64,000 bases of DNA from Deltaproteobacteria bacterium (GCA_015492245.1 WGFM01000023.1:1-64000); one strand, 5' to 3'; shown: positions 42,059 to 53,231, counted from the first letter of the stretch. Notes: generated from the letters alone by a model not told the origin. A program made the numbers and translations.

Positions 42059-42397
42059 ATGCATACCGCAGGAAGCTTGAGGACAAAGGCCGTCCTTAAG
42101 GAACAGAATGTAAGGCTCAGAAGGGCACTGGAAGACCGTTCTTTCCTGTACACAGCAGCACTCACCGTATTTCTTGCAGCCCTTGTGATACTGGTCTATC
42201 TGTGGTGCAGGCTTACGGTGGTGAACCTGGGCTATGAAATCTCACACCTGAACATGGAGAGAAAGGTTGCCCTGGAGGAAAACAGGCGGCTCAAGATAGA
42301 GATTTCAAGGCTCAAATCCCCACAAAGGATAGAAGGTATAGCACGAAAGATAGGCCTTGTATATCCACGGGAAGACCAGATAGTGCGTATTAGATGA
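42059..42397 (+). CDS. ftsL: Cell division protein FtsL
   Basis: 112-residue bitopic protein: basic cytoplasmic end, one transmembrane helix (about 31-51) and a periplasmic coiled coil (ISHLNMERKVALEENRRLKIEISRLKS) ending IARKIGLVYP. It forms the FtsQLB complex that activates septal synthesis. Sequence conservation is low in this family, so the call rests on architecture, the ARKIGL-type end and position between rsmH and ftsI. It overlaps ftsI by 4 bp. Confidence 0.85.
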   Translation: MHTAGSLRTKAVLKEQNVRLRRALEDRSFLYTAALTVFLAALVILVYLWCRLTVVNLGYEISHLNMERKVALEENRRLKIEISRLKSPQRIEGIARKIGLVYPREDQIVRIR

Positions 42398-44334
42398 AAG
42401 AGAAGAAGGAATGGACAAAGGCAAGGATTTCCATTATAGCTGCCATATTCGTAGTGGGTTTTGGTATAATATTCCTGCGGGCATTCCAGCTGCAGATAGT
42501 AAACAAGGAGCATCTCGGGAAGAAGGCAAGGCTACAGTACCTCAAGACAATAAAGATCAACTCGAAAAGGGGTGCCATATACGATAGAAATCTTAAAGAG
42601 CTGGCTGTAAGCATAGAGGTGCCGTCTGTATATGCACAGCCACACAAGATAAAGGAGCCTCGTAGGGTTGCTCAAAGGCTTGCAAGGGTTCTGTCAACAG
42701 ACAGACATTCTGTGCTCAAGAACATACGCTCCAGCAGAAGATTCGTATGGGTCAAAAGACAGGTTGTCCTTGCAGACGAAAAAAAGGAGGAGCTGAGAGG
42801 ACTATCCCAGGCCGGCATAGGGATGGTGAAAGAGAGCAGGAGGTTCTATCCAAAGGGTGAGCTTGCCGCAAACCTCATAGGGTTTGCCGGCATAGACTCG
42901 GAGGGGCTCGAAGGGGTGGAACTCTACTACGATAGATACCTCAAGGGTTCATCCATGCTCATAAGGACAGAGAAAGACGCAGCGGGCAGAACCCTCCTTT
43001 TCGAAGATGTCTCTGCCAGGGCAGAAGGGATGGATGTGGTGCTCACCATAGACGGCACAATACAGTACATAGTAGAGAAGGCGCTGAAAAAGGCGGTCGA
43101 AAAGACAGAGGCCAGGGCAGGGGTGGCAATAGTCATGGACCCCTATACAGGAGAGATACTTGCAATGGCCAATGTGCCATCCTTTGATCCCAATAACTTT
43201 ACAAGATACAGCCCCTCTTACTGGCGCAACAGGGCCATAACAGATGCCTTCGAGCCAGGCTCTATAACGAAGGCATTTCTGCTCGCAGCAGTCATCGAGG
43301 AAGGACTGGCAGATAGAAACGACATATTCTACTGTGAACTCGGTAGATACGCAGTTGCCAATACAGTGTTCCACGATACAAGGAAATACGGATGGCTCTC
43401 CCTAAGGAACATAATAAAGTATTCGAGCAACATAGGTGCCATAAAGCTTGCTGAAAGGCTCGGTAAAGAGAGGTTCTATGGATACCTGAGAGCCTTTGGT
43501 TTCGGAAGCAGGACAGGTGTTGACCTTCCAGGCGAGGCCACGGGCCTTGTAAGGAGCCCCCAGCGGTGGTCTGCAATAACACTGGATACTATGGCCTTCG
43601 GCCAGGGACTCTCGACGACAGCCATACAGCTGGTGAACGCGATGTCGGCCATAGCGAATGGGGGGTTCCTGATGAAACCACTTATAGTAAAATATATAAG
43701 AAACCATGAGGGACAGATAGTAAAGAGGTTTGATCCTGTGGTTGTAAGAAGGGTCATATCCGAAGAGACAGCAAGAAGGGTTACCAACATACTCATAGGT
43801 GTTACAGAGGATGGTGGCACAGGGGTTCTCGCAGGCCTGGGCATGGGCATAAAGGTTGCCGGTAAGACAGGAACGGCCCAGAAACCAGACCTCGAAAAGG
43901 GTGGCTATGCAGAGGGAAGATACATAGCCTCCTTCCTGGGATTCGTGCCTGCAAGGAAACCACATCTTGCCATAATTATAGCCATAGACGAGCCACGGAA
44001 AGGCTTTTCAGGTGGTGAGGTTGCAGCACCAGTATTCAAGGAGATTGCAAAACAGGCGCTTCTCTACCTCGGGGTCTTCCCTGAAGATGGTCCCACACAT
44101 GAGAGGGTTACAACAGTAAGGAAGAAAGACAGGAACCCTCTGCCAGAGAATCTGGCCATTGAAAGACAGGTGGTGCCAGACTTCAGGGGCAAAACCATGA
44201 GGGGTGTGCTGGACATTGCCATGCAGATGGGTGTGGAGGTGAACCTCAGGGGAAGTGGCACGGCGGTTATGCAGACACCTCCACCAGGCACCCCCCTTAA
44301 AAAAGAGGGGGCTATAAAGGTGGTATTCAGGTGA
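42394..44334 (+). CDS. ftsI: Division-specific penicillin-binding protein (FtsI/PBP3) with PASTA domain
   Basis: Septal peptidoglycan transpeptidase. One N-terminal transmembrane helix (about 12-31), a PBP-dimer domain (RGAIYDRN...), then the catalytic domain: active Ser290 in SITK, S344-S-N and K491-T-G. A single C-terminal PASTA domain (about 585-646, VVPDFRGKTMRGVLDIA) extends it to 646 residues, as in SpoVD/PBP2x-like or deltaproteobacterial FtsI rather than enterobacterial ones. Coupled at both ends (ATGA with ftsL, GTGA with murE). Confidence 0.95.
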   Translation: MKEKKEWTKARISIIAAIFVVGFGIIFLRAFQLQIVNKEHLGKKARLQYLKTIKINSKRGAIYDRNLKELAVSIEVPSVYAQPHKIKEPRRVAQRLARVLSTDRHSVLKNIRSSRRFVWVKRQVVLADEKKEELRGLSQAGIGMVKESRRFYPKGELAANLIGFAGIDSEGLEGVELYYDRYLKGSSMLIRTEKDAAGRTLLFEDVSARAEGMDVVLTIDGTIQYIVEKALKKAVEKTEARAGVAIVMDPYTGEILAMANVPSFDPNNFTRYSPSYWRNRAITDAFEPGSITKAFLLAAVIEEGLADRNDIFYCELGRYAVANTVFHDTRKYGWLSLRNIIKYSSNIGAIKLAERLGKERFYGYLRAFGFGSRTGVDLPGEATGLVRSPQRWSAITLDTMAFGQGLSTTAIQLVNAMSAIANGGFLMKPLIVKYIRNHEGQIVKRFDPVVVRRVISEETARRVTNILIGVTEDGGTGVLAGLGMGIKVAGKTGTAQKPDLEKGGYAEGRYIASFLGFVPARKPHLAIIIAIDEPRKGFSGGEVAAPVFKEIAKQALLYLGVFPEDGPTHERVTTVRKKDRNPLPENLAIERQVVPDFRGKTMRGVLDIAMQMGVEVNLRGSGTAVMQTPPPGTPLKKEGAIKVVFR

Positions 44335-45863
44335 AGCTCCAAGAGCTCATAAAGGGGCTTGAGTGCAATATACAGGGCAATCCAGAACTGGATTGCCAGG
44401 CAGTGGAGTGCGACTCCAGAAGGGTGAGAGAGGGCTACATCTTCGTGGCAGTAGAGGGCACAGCGAATGATGGAAGAAGATACATAGATGACGCAATAAG
44501 TAGAGGCGCCATAGCGGTTGTTACAGGGGAAGGGGTGAACATACCAGAAGGGGTTGCCCACCTTGTTGTGGAGGATACAAGAGAGGCCCTTTCCTCCATG
44601 GCCGCACGCCTCTATGGAATGGCTGCTGAAAGGCTCTCGATGACAGCCCTTACAGGAACCAATGGCAAGACCACCGTGAGCCACCTTGTTGCAGCCATAC
44701 TCAAAGAGGCAGGTAAAGAGTGTGGCATCATAGGCACCACAGGCTACAGATGGAAGGATAGGGACATAAGGGCAGAGCTCACCACGCCAGACCCATTGAG
44801 TCTACAGAGAATGCTCAGAGACATGCACACAGATGGGGTTACACACTGTGTCATGGAGGTATCCTCGCATGCGCTTAAACAGAAGAGGGTTCTGGGATGC
44901 AGATTCAAGGCCATGGTATTTACCAACCTGTCGCAGGACCACCTGGACTACCACAGAACCATGGAAGAATACTTCATGGCAAAGAGAGAGCTGTTTGTAA
45001 ACCCTGCATACAGAAGGGAAGGTTCTGTGGCAGTCCTTAACATGGATGATGAGTGGGGTAGAAGGCTGCTCGAAGATGTGGATTGTGTGGTTACGTACTC
45101 TGTGGAATCAGCCCGGGCAGATATACATCCCCTGGAATACTCACTCGATAGAAGGGGTATAAGGGCAAGGGTTGAAAGCCCTGTTGGAAGTATCGATGTG
45201 GCCTCACCTCTTGTGGGCGAGCACAATCTGTGCAACATACTTGCAGCCATCGGGGTGGCAACCGTAGAGGGCATAGCCCCTTCATGCATAGAAAGGGGTG
45301 TGGCCTCGCTCAAGGGGGTGCCTGGAAGGCTCGAGCTTGTATCAAAACAGGATGACATATACGCCTATGTGGACTATGCCCATACACCCGATGCACTGGG
45401 GCGGGTATGCCATGTCCTGAGAGAGTTCACAAAGGGCCGTCTTGTAACCGTCTTCGGATGCGGAGGCAACAGAGACAGAGGCAAGAGAGCACTTATGGGA
45501 AAGGCCGCGGCAGAATACTCGAATGTGGTGATAGTTACCTCTGACAACCCGAGGGACGAGGACCCGGCCGAGATAATAAAGGATATAGAAGAAGGCCTGA
45601 AGGAGCTCGAAAGATACGAGCCCTGCCATAAGCCCTTAAGGGATGGCTACATGGTGGTGCCCGACAGGAAAGAGGCCATACATCTGGCAGTAAGGATCGC
45701 CCACAAGGATGATACAATACTCGTTGCAGGCAAAGGGAACGAGGACTATCAGATCATAGGGGGAAGAAGACTCCATTTTGACGACAGAGAAGTGCTCGAA
45801 GAGGCGGTTACGGAGAGGATGGCCTCCGTGGAGGCAGGGGAAAGAAATGCTTACAATAGCTGA
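44331..45863 (+). CDS. murE: UDP-MurNAc-L-Ala-D-Glu:meso-diaminopimelate ligase
   Basis: Adds the third amino acid to the peptidoglycan stem. ATP site GTNGKTT (109-115), central HTPDALGRV and the substrate-selecting DNPR (405-408, followed by DED), which marks meso-diaminopimelate rather than lysine as the amino acid. 510 residues, slightly above average. It starts at GTG in a GTGA overlap with ftsI and overlaps murF by 17 bp. Confidence 0.96.
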   Translation: MKLQELIKGLECNIQGNPELDCQAVECDSRRVREGYIFVAVEGTANDGRRYIDDAISRGAIAVVTGEGVNIPEGVAHLVVEDTREALSSMAARLYGMAAERLSMTALTGTNGKTTVSHLVAAILKEAGKECGIIGTTGYRWKDRDIRAELTTPDPLSLQRMLRDMHTDGVTHCVMEVSSHALKQKRVLGCRFKAMVFTNLSQDHLDYHRTMEEYFMAKRELFVNPAYRREGSVAVLNMDDEWGRRLLEDVDCVVTYSVESARADIHPLEYSLDRRGIRARVESPVGSIDVASPLVGEHNLCNILAAIGVATVEGIAPSCIERGVASLKGVPGRLELVSKQDDIYAYVDYAHTPDALGRVCHVLREFTKGRLVTVFGCGGNRDRGKRALMGKAAAEYSNVVIVTSDNPRDEDPAEIIKDIEEGLKELERYEPCHKPLRDGYMVVPDRKEAIHLAVRIAHKDDTILVAGKGNEDYQIIGGRRLHFDDREVLEEAVTERMASVEAGERNAYNS

Positions 45864-47217
45864 CATGGTCAAGGCAACAGGCGGAAGACTCGTTAGTGGC
45901 AACAGAGAGACAGAGGTTAGAGGGGTCTCCATAGACTCGAGAACCATAAAAAAGGGGGAGGTATTCTTTGCCATAAAGGGCAGAAGATTCGATGGACATG
46001 GCTTCACCAAAGAGGCGATAGAGAAGGGTGCGGTGGCCTGTGTGGTGGAAAGATCCGAGGGCATCGGGGCAGAGGGTGTGGCCCTCCTGGAGGTGGAAGA
46101 TACTGTGCGTGCACTTGGAGAACTCGCAAGAAGTATAAGGATGGCAAGAGCTATACCTGTTATAGCCGTAACAGGCACAAATGGCAAGACAACGACCAAG
46201 GAGATGATACGCACCATACTCGAGGGTAGCCACCGTACCCTTTCGACCCCTGGCAACAGAAACAACACCATAGGGCTTCCACTTACCATACTGGCCATGC
46301 CCGAGGATTGCAGGGTGGCTGTGCTCGAGCTTGGTATAAACGAGAAGGGAGAGATGGACCTGCTCTGCCATATATGTGTGCCCACTGTAGGGGTTATCAC
46401 CAACATAGGGCGTGCCCATACAGAGGGGCTTGGAAGGGAAGAGGCGGTGGCAGAGGAGAAACTCACACTTTTCAGATACCTCGAGCCCGATGGCACAAGG
46501 ATAGTGAACCTCGATGACCCCTGGATATGTAGAAGACAGAGGGGGTTCAGGACAAGAAAGCTCGGTTTCGGCAGGGCCGAAGGGGCAGATGTGAGGATAA
46601 GGAGTGCGGAAATAGACGGAGAGAGCCTGCATGCCCTCTACATTGTGGGAGATAAAATGTTCGAAATAAGGTATAATAGTCCTCTTATCCACAATGCATA
46701 TAACGGAGCAGCTGCCATGGCAGCCGCCATGGCAGTTGGAATACCTGTTGAGAGGGCGGCCTCCCGGCTCAATGGGTTCAGCCCCCCGGCAGGCAGGATG
46801 AGGGTTCTAAGGATGGGAGGCATTATCGTGCTCGATGATACATACAATGCAAACCCCAGCTCCCTCAGGGCATCCCTTGAGACCCTCTGCGGTATGAATG
46901 GAAGAAAGATAGTGGTCATAGGAGAGATGGCAGAACTTGGAGAGATGGCACAGGTGGAGCACAAGAAGGCAGGCAGGATGGCAGCTGTTACATCAGTGGA
47001 TGTGCTCATACCTGTTGGTAGATACAGGATGGATGTTACGGAAGGAGCAATAATGGAGGGCATGAGGATTGAGAGCGTGTATCCTGTAAGGGACAACAAG
47101 GAGGCGTTGAGTGTTCTCAAAAGTATGGTCAAAGAAGGTGATGCAGTGCTCATAAAGGGCTCGAGGGCGGCGCATACAGAGGAGATACTCTCAGGGCTGA
47201 ATGGAGGTGGAGGCTAA
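45847..47217 (+). CDS. murF: UDP-MurNAc-tripeptide:D-Ala-D-Ala ligase
   Basis: Completes the cytoplasmic pentapeptide. N-terminal domain [23 protein letters not shown] site [36 protein letters not shown] and the C-terminal [10 protein letters not shown] are family signatures. 456 residues from ATG 45847, which follows a GGAGG...GGGGAAAG ribosome site lying within murE; a longer reading upstream would add only murE shadow sequence. Ends in a TAATG overlap with mraY. Confidence 0.96.
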   Translation: MLTIADMVKATGGRLVSGNRETEVRGVSIDSRTIKKGEVFFAIKGRRFDGHGFTKEAIEKGAVACVVERSEGIGAEGVALLEVEDTVRALGELARSIRMARAIPVIAVTGTNGKTTTKEMIRTILEGSHRTLSTPGNRNNTIGLPLTILAMPEDCRVAVLELGINEKGEMDLLCHICVPTVGVITNIGRAHTEGLGREEAVAEEKLTLFRYLEPDGTRIVNLDDPWICRRQRGFRTRKLGFGRAEGADVRIRSAEIDGESLHALYIVGDKMFEIRYNSPLIHNAYNGAAAMAAAMAVGIPVERAASRLNGFSPPAGRMRVLRMGGIIVLDDTYNANPSSLRASLETLCGMNGRKIVVIGEMAELGEMAQVEHKKAGRMAAVTSVDVLIPVGRYRMDVTEGAIMEGMRIESVYPVRDNKEALSVLKSMVKEGDAVLIKGSRAAHTEEILSGLNGGGG

Positions 47218-48290
47218 TGCTCCTGCACCTTCTCTACCCGCTGGTAAAGTACCATACCATATTCAATGTATTCCAGTACATCACCTTCAGGACCATATAT
47301 GCCACCATAACGGCACTGGTCATATGCTTCATAGCAGGACCATACTTTATAAAGAAGCTCAGGGTCATGCAGGTGGGTGAGGTCATAAGAGAGGATGTGC
47401 CGCCAAACCATCACCACAAGGCCGGCACACCCACCATGGGTGGCACACTCATACTCTTGAGTGTGGTGGGTTCGGTTCTTCTGTGGGGCAACCTTGCCAA
47501 CATTTATGTGTGGGTAATGGTCTTTGTAACCATGGGTATGGGAGGTATAGGATTCATAGACGACTATCGTAAGGTGATACTTAAGGACCCCAATGGGCTG
47601 CGCCCTCTATGGAAGTTTGCCGCCCAGAGTTTGGTGGCCATTGCAGGGGCATCTTTCCTCTACTTCGGTGGGTTCGATACGGGTATAACCATACCGTTCT
47701 TCAAGGATGTGTATATCGACCTTGGCTGGCTGTATGTGCTATTCGCCTCGCTCGTAATAATAGGGGCATCCAATGCGGTAAACCTTACAGACGGGCTCGA
47801 TGGGCTGGCAATAGGGCCAATGACCATAGCCGCAGGCACATACCTTCTTCTTGCATACATAGCAGGCCATGTGAAGATAGCACAGTATCTGCAGGTCCTC
47901 TATGTGCCAGGGGCAGGCGAGCTTGCAGTCTTTGCAGGTGCCATGGTGGGGGCAAGCCTGGGGTTTCTGTGGTTCAACACCTATCCGGCACAGGTGTTCA
48001 TGGGAGATACGGGTGCCCTCGCCCTCGGGGGGGCGCTTGGAACACTGGCGGTTATAACGAAAAACGAGATACTGCTTCTGCTCGTAGGTGGGGTGTTCGT
48101 GGTAGAGACCCTCTCGGTCATCTTTCAGGTGCTGTCCTTCAGGCTCAGGGGAAAGAGGGTCTTTGCAATGGCCCCGATACACCACCACTTCGAGCTGAAG
48201 GGATGGCCAGAGCCTAAGATTATTGTAAGGTTCTGGATAATATCACTCATACTATCACTTATAGCGATAAGCACACTGAAGCTGAGATGA
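47217..48290 (+). CDS. mraY: Phospho-N-acetylmuramoyl-pentapeptide transferase
   Basis: Makes lipid I on the inner membrane from UDP-MurNAc-pentapeptide and undecaprenyl phosphate. Ten hydrophobic helices in 357 residues. Catalytic loops: [17 protein letters not shown] (Asp-Asp), [13 protein letters not shown] and the cytoplasmic [11 protein letters not shown]. Position and coupling (TAATG, then ATGA to murD) are standard. Confidence 0.97.
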   Translation: MLLHLLYPLVKYHTIFNVFQYITFRTIYATITALVICFIAGPYFIKKLRVMQVGEVIREDVPPNHHHKAGTPTMGGTLILLSVVGSVLLWGNLANIYVWVMVFVTMGMGGIGFIDDYRKVILKDPNGLRPLWKFAAQSLVAIAGASFLYFGGFDTGITIPFFKDVYIDLGWLYVLFASLVIIGASNAVNLTDGLDGLAIGPMTIAAGTYLLLAYIAGHVKIAQYLQVLYVPGAGELAVFAGAMVGASLGFLWFNTYPAQVFMGDTGALALGGALGTLAVITKNEILLLLVGGVFVVETLSVIFQVLSFRLRGKRVFAMAPIHHHFELKGWPEPKIIVRFWIISLILSLIAISTLKLR

Positions 48291-49654
48291 TGGCAGGCAA
48301 AGACATAGTGCTTTCAGGCAAGAAGATAGTGGTCGTGGGACTTGGACTCACAGGCACATATACATCTCTTTTTCTCTCAAGATGCGGGGCAGATGTGGTG
48401 GCAACAGATGTAAAGCCGGCCTCGATGATAGAGGGTAGAGAGGAACTCGAAAAGGCTGGCATAGGCATAGAGGCAGGTGGACACAGAGAGGAGCTATTCA
48501 TGGGTGCAGACCTTGTGGTTGTAAGCCCGGGGGTGAGGACAGATACAGAACTCTTCAAAAAGACAAGAGAGACAACAGAGGTTGTAAGCGATGTGGAACT
48601 CTTCTCACGGCTTATAGATGTGCCCATAATAGCTGTAACGGGCACGAATGGAAAGACCACAACCACAAGCCTCATAGAGGATATGCTCACACGCAGTGGG
48701 ATCAGGCTCTTTGCAGGGGGAAACATAGGGGTGCCGGCCTTGAGATTCTTCGAAGCAGACCACCAGATGTGCCTTCTCGAGCTCAGTAGCTTCCAGCTCG
48801 AAAACATATCCACCTTGAGGCCACGGGTATCGGCACTGCTTAACATAACAGAAGACCATATGGACAGATACCGCTCCTTCAGGGATTATGTGGAGGTAAA
48901 GTTCCGCCTCCTTATGAACCAGAAGGAGGAAGACCACGTGGTCGTCAACACGGGGGACAGGGTTATAAGGGAAGAGCTCGAAAGAAGAGGAAGTATGGGG
49001 CATGCGCTGTTGCTTCCCTTCAGCACAGAAGAGGAGCCTGCAGAGGGTATATGCCTCAAGGATGGCAATATAGTCTGCAGATATGGAGGCAGAGAGAGGC
49101 TCTACCCTGTAGAGGGCATAAGGATAGAGGGTGTGCACAACCTTGAGAACATAATGGCAGCCATAGGGGTAGCGGTTGTGCTCGACATAGAGGACGAGGT
49201 GATAAAGGAGAGCATATACTCTTTCAGGGGGCTGCCCCACAGGATGGAGCTTGTAAGAGAGATAGAAGGGGTGCGTTACATAAACGACTCCAAATCCACC
49301 AACACGGGCTCGCTCAAAAGGGCCCTCGAGGGATTCAGCGCCGGCAGGAGAAGGGTTGTGCTTATTGCCGGAGGTAAGGACAAGGGGATGGATTTTTCCG
49401 TGCTCAGGGATGTGGTGGACTCAAGGGTGAAGCTTTTGATCCTTATTGGCGAGGCAGGGGAGAAACTCGAGAATACAGGCTTCAGTGTCCGTACAGTCAG
49501 GGCCACTTCTCTTGAACAGGCCGTCTTCATGGCAAGAGAGAATGCCGAGCCGGGGGACACTGTGCTTCTAGGCCCTGGTTGCGCCAGTTTCGACATGTTC
49601 AGGGACTTTGAGCACAGGGGCAACTGCTTCAGAGATATAGTGAGGGGGCTGTGA
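48287..49654 (+). CDS. murD: UDP-MurNAc-L-alanine:D-glutamate ligase
   Basis: Adds D-Glu to UDP-MurNAc-L-Ala. Rossmann-like N-terminus [19 protein letters not shown] site [13 protein letters not shown], the [10 protein letters not shown] segment, [10 protein letters not shown] and the closing [23 protein letters not shown] are clear. 455 residues. Coupled by ATGA to mraY and by GTGA to ftsW. Confidence 0.96.
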   Translation: MMAGKDIVLSGKKIVVVGLGLTGTYTSLFLSRCGADVVATDVKPASMIEGREELEKAGIGIEAGGHREELFMGADLVVVSPGVRTDTELFKKTRETTEVVSDVELFSRLIDVPIIAVTGTNGKTTTTSLIEDMLTRSGIRLFAGGNIGVPALRFFEADHQMCLLELSSFQLENISTLRPRVSALLNITEDHMDRYRSFRDYVEVKFRLLMNQKEEDHVVVNTGDRVIREELERRGSMGHALLLPFSTEEEPAEGICLKDGNIVCRYGGRERLYPVEGIRIEGVHNLENIMAAIGVAVVLDIEDEVIKESIYSFRGLPHRMELVREIEGVRYINDSKSTNTGSLKRALEGFSAGRRRVVLIAGGKDKGMDFSVLRDVVDSRVKLLILIGEAGEKLENTGFSVRTVRATSLEQAVFMARENAEPGDTVLLGPGCASFDMFRDFEHRGNCFRDIVRGL

Positions 49655-50751
49655 TGCTGAAGCGTAATGCAGACAGGATCCTCATAGTCTCGGTGTTTCT
49701 GCTCGTGGCACTGGGTGTGGTGATGGTCTATTCAACGAGCTTCATGGTTGCCCTTGAGAGGTATGGGGACAAGTATTTCTTCGTAAAGAAACACATTGTC
49801 TACACCCTTATGGGCTTTGGTGCATTCCTTGTGGCATTGAAGCTGCCCTACAGGGCATACAGAAGCCTTGCCCCGGCCCTCTTTGTGGTGGCAGTGGTGT
49901 TGCTCTTTCTGATATTCGTGCCAGGGGTGGGACACAAGGTTGGCGGGGCAAGAAGGTGGATAGATGCAGGGTTTATAAGGTTCCAGCCCTCTGAGGTGGC
50001 AAAGCTCGGCATGGTGGTATTCATGGCCTACTTGCTGGAAAGGAAGAAAGACAGGATACAGGACTTCTATACAGGGTTTCTGCCCTGCGTGGTGCTTCCG
50101 GCAATACCCATAGCCCTTGTCATGGCAGAGCCTGACCTCGGCACCTCCGTAACCATGGCGATACTGCTCATGGTTATGGCATTCATCGGTGGGGTGAAGG
50201 CCAGGTATATTGGAGGACTTGTGGTAGCAAGTCTTCCGCTGATGTATGCAGTCATAACGAGCTTCGACTACATGACAAGGAGGATAGTGGCCTTTCTCGA
50301 TCCATGGAAGGACCCGGGGGGGGCAGGCTTCCAGATAATCCAGTCCTTCCTTGCCTTTGGTTCTGGTGGCCTTTCGGGCGTGGGGCTCGGAGAGGGCAGG
50401 CTCAAGCTCTTCTACCTGCCAGAAGCGCATACAGACTTTATATTCTCCATAATAGGTGAAGAACTCGGCCTTATAGGGGTTACAGCGGTCATAGTGCTAT
50501 ATGCAGGCATACTTTTGAGCGGGATGGTCATAGCCAGGAACTCGAGGGAGCCCTTCGGCACATACCTTGCAGCAGGTATTACGCTGATGCTCACACTGCA
50601 GGCGCTTATAAACATGGCTGTGGTACTTGGGATGTTGCCACCGAAGGGGCTTCCACTGCCATTCCTGAGCTACGGAGGAACATCCCTTATGGTGAGCATG
50701 GCATCGGTGGGTATACTGCTGAACATATACACAGCAGAGGGAGACAGATGA
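49651..50751 (+). CDS. ftsW: Septal peptidoglycan polymerase FtsW
   Basis: SEDS-family glycosyltransferase that polymerises lipid II at the septum together with FtsI. Ten transmembrane helices in 366 residues. Markers: GVVMVYSTS, GGARRWIDAGFIRFQPSEVAKLG, AEPDLGTSVTM, EAHTDFIFSIIGEELG (catalytic Asp in the extracellular loop) and LPFLSYGGTSLM. It begins GTGATG, so the first or second codon may be the start; the stop overlaps murG. Confidence 0.95.
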   Translation: MMLKRNADRILIVSVFLLVALGVVMVYSTSFMVALERYGDKYFFVKKHIVYTLMGFGAFLVALKLPYRAYRSLAPALFVVAVVLLFLIFVPGVGHKVGGARRWIDAGFIRFQPSEVAKLGMVVFMAYLLERKKDRIQDFYTGFLPCVVLPAIPIALVMAEPDLGTSVTMAILLMVMAFIGGVKARYIGGLVVASLPLMYAVITSFDYMTRRIVAFLDPWKDPGGAGFQIIQSFLAFGSGGLSGVGLGEGRLKLFYLPEAHTDFIFSIIGEELGLIGVTAVIVLYAGILLSGMVIARNSREPFGTYLAAGITLMLTLQALINMAVVLGMLPPKGLPLPFLSYGGTSLMVSMASVGILLNIYTAEGDR

Positions 50752-51830
50752 AGATAGTAATAGCAGGGGGTGGCACAGGAGGACACATCTTCCCTGGTAT
50801 TGCCATGGCAGAGGAGCTTAAAAGAAGGGATAGCTCCATAGAGGTTGTGTTCATCGGTAGCCCCCGTGGGCTCGACAGAGAGATCCTGCCCTCATATGGG
50901 TTCAGGTTCGAGGCCATAGAGGTGGAGCCCATTAGAAAGAGAAGGGGTAGAACGAGGATTAACGCCGTGCTCAAGGCATGGAGGGCAACCCTTGCGGCCA
51001 CAAGACTGCTTAAAAAGATAGCACCTGCAGGGGTAATAGGCACAGGTGGGTATTCCTCAGGGCCTGTGGTCATGGCAGCAAGGCTGCTCGGTATAAGAAC
51101 GGCAATACTTGAGCAGAATGCCCTGCCAGGGCTCACCAATAGAATACTGGCAAGGTTCGTCGACAGGATATACACGGGTTTCGAAGAGACCTCAAGATAC
51201 ATGCCACGGCGTAAGATCCTCTTTACAGGCAACCCCATAAGAAAGAACATACTGGATGTAAGGAAGGATCCCTTCCAGCGCAATGGAAGGTTCTATCTCC
51301 TGGTCTTTGGTGGAAGCCAGGGGGCAAAGGTGGTCAATGCTGCCTTCCTGGATTCCCTCGAGTACATGACGGACATACTTCCATACATACAGGTAATCCA
51401 CCAGACAGGTAGAGAGGGCTACCAGGAGGTAGAAGAGGCATACAGGCGCAAGGGACTGAGGGTCGAGCTCTACCCCTTTATAGATAACATGGCAGAGGTC
51501 TACCGCAGGGCAGACCTTATAATCTGCAGAGCCGGGGCAATGAGTGTTGCAGAGCTTGCGGTGCTTGGCATACCTTCCATACTCATACCATATCCATTCT
51601 CTGCAGACAGACACCAGGAGCACAACGCAATGGCCCTTGTGGAAAGGGGCGGGGCTGTCATGCTGAGGCAGGATGAGCTTACAGGAAATAGCCTTGCAGA
51701 GAGGATAAAAGGATTCTTTGAAAGAAGAGAAGAGCTCGAGAGGATGAGAAAGAGCCTTGGCTCTCTGGCAAGGCCCGGGGCCACCACACGCATAGTGGAT
51801 GACTATCTTGAGCTCCTAAGGAGAGGATAA
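50748..51830 (+). CDS. murG: Lipid II synthase (UDP-GlcNAc transferase) MurG
   Basis: Adds GlcNAc to lipid I on the inner face of the membrane. GT28, GT-B fold: GGGTGGHIFPGIAMAEEL at the start, GTGGYSSGPVVMAA, EQNALPGLTNR, GGSQGAKVVN and CRAGAMSVAELAVLGIPSILIPYP (UDP site). 360 residues. Overlaps ftsW by 4 bp and precedes murC by 6 bp. Confidence 0.97.
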   Translation: MKIVIAGGGTGGHIFPGIAMAEELKRRDSSIEVVFIGSPRGLDREILPSYGFRFEAIEVEPIRKRRGRTRINAVLKAWRATLAATRLLKKIAPAGVIGTGGYSSGPVVMAARLLGIRTAILEQNALPGLTNRILARFVDRIYTGFEETSRYMPRRKILFTGNPIRKNILDVRKDPFQRNGRFYLLVFGGSQGAKVVNAAFLDSLEYMTDILPYIQVIHQTGREGYQEVEEAYRRKGLRVELYPFIDNMAEVYRRADLIICRAGAMSVAELAVLGIPSILIPYPFSADRHQEHNAMALVERGGAVMLRQDELTGNSLAERIKGFFERREELERMRKSLGSLARPGATTRIVDDYLELLRRG

Positions 51831-51836
51831 CAGAGG

Positions 51837-53231
51837 ATGTTCAGGGGAAGGATAAAGAATATACACTTTGTTGGCATAGGCGGAAGCGGTATGAGCGGTA
51901 TAGCAGAGGTGCTCCTGAATATGGGCTACAGGGTTACAGGCTCAGACCTTAAGAGCACCAGGGTTACAGAAAGGCTATCCTCACTGGGTGCTGTGGTATA
52001 CGAAGGGCACAGAGGTGAGAACATAAAGGATGCAGATTGTGTGGTCTACTCTTCAGCCGTAAGGATGAGCAACCCGGAGCTTACAGAGGCGCGAAGCCGT
52101 GGCATACCCATAATACCAAGGGCAGAGATGCTCTCAGAGCTCATGCGCATGAAGTATGGCATAGCCATAGCCGGCACCCATGGTAAGACCACAACCACCT
52201 CCATGGTGGCAAGCATCCTCTCTGTAGCAGGGCTTGATCCAACTGTGGTCATAGGGGGAAGGCTTCTTTCCACGGGCTCCAACGCAAGGCTTGGCAGCGG
52301 AGAGTTCCTCGTTGCAGAGGCCGATGAGAGCGATGGCACATTCCTCAAGCTAACCCCTGTACTCGCAGTTGTAACCAGTATAGACAGGGAACACATGGAG
52401 CACTACAGAGACATGGAAGAGGTGAAAAAGGCCTATGCGGAGTTTACCAACACAGTGCCTTTCTATGGGTGCACACTCCTTTACTTTGATCACCCCCTGA
52501 TACAGGAGATACTCCCACAGGTTAAAAGAAGATACAGAACCTACGGGCTTTCTCCACAGGCAGACATACACGCAACCGGTGTGGAACAGAAAGGCGGGAG
52601 ATGTAGCTTCCATGTGGTGGCAGAACAGAGGAGTGTCGCAACGGTGGAGATAAACCTTCCAGGGGAACACAATGTGTGCAATGCCCTTGCCGCTGTTGGA
52701 ATAGCCCTGGAGCTTGAGATAGATAAGGACAGGATAACAGAGGGGCTGAGAAACTTCAGGGGTGTGGAGAGAAGATTCCAGATAAAGGCAGAGATAGACG
52801 ACATACTGATTGTGGATGACTACGGGCACCACCCTGTTGAGATAAGGGCTGTGCTCGATGCGATAAAGAAGAACTGGAAGAGAAGAACCATTGCGGTCTT
52901 CCAGCCACACAGGTATTCAAGAACAAAGGACCTCTTCATGGACTTTGTCCATGCATTCTCAGATGCCGATGTGGTGGTGCTGACAGATATATACCCTGCA
53001 GGGGAAGAACCTGTAGAGGAGATAAGCTCGAAAAGACTCTATGAGGCCATGAAGGAGCACGGCTACAGGAACATCCATTACATAGAGTCCATGGAGGATA
53101 TACCCCTCTTTCTTGAGTCAACGGTGAGAAAGGGTGATATGGTGATAACCCTTGGGGCAGGCGATATATGGCAGGCAGGAGAAAGATTTGTAAAACTTCT
53201 TGAAAGACGAAATTCCATTGCAACGGGGTGA
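51837..53231 (+). CDS. murC: UDP-N-acetylmuramate:L-alanine ligase
   Basis: First amino-acid ligase of the pathway. IHFVGIGGSGMSGIAEVLLNMG is the N-terminal UDP site, GTHGKTTTTSMVA the ATP loop (GTHGKT is specific to MurC), AEADESDGTFL, DDYGHHPVEIRA and FQPHRYSRTKDL follow. 464 residues. GTGA overlap with murB. Confidence 0.97.
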   Translation: MFRGRIKNIHFVGIGGSGMSGIAEVLLNMGYRVTGSDLKSTRVTERLSSLGAVVYEGHRGENIKDADCVVYSSAVRMSNPELTEARSRGIPIIPRAEMLSELMRMKYGIAIAGTHGKTTTTSMVASILSVAGLDPTVVIGGRLLSTGSNARLGSGEFLVAEADESDGTFLKLTPVLAVVTSIDREHMEHYRDMEEVKKAYAEFTNTVPFYGCTLLYFDHPLIQEILPQVKRRYRTYGLSPQADIHATGVEQKGGRCSFHVVAEQRSVATVEINLPGEHNVCNALAAVGIALELEIDKDRITEGLRNFRGVERRFQIKAEIDDILIVDDYGHHPVEIRAVLDAIKKNWKRRTIAVFQPHRYSRTKDLFMDFVHAFSDADVVVLTDIYPAGEEPVEEISSKRLYEAMKEHGYRNIHYIESMEDIPLFLESTVRKGDMVITLGAGDIWQAGERFVKLLERRNSIATG

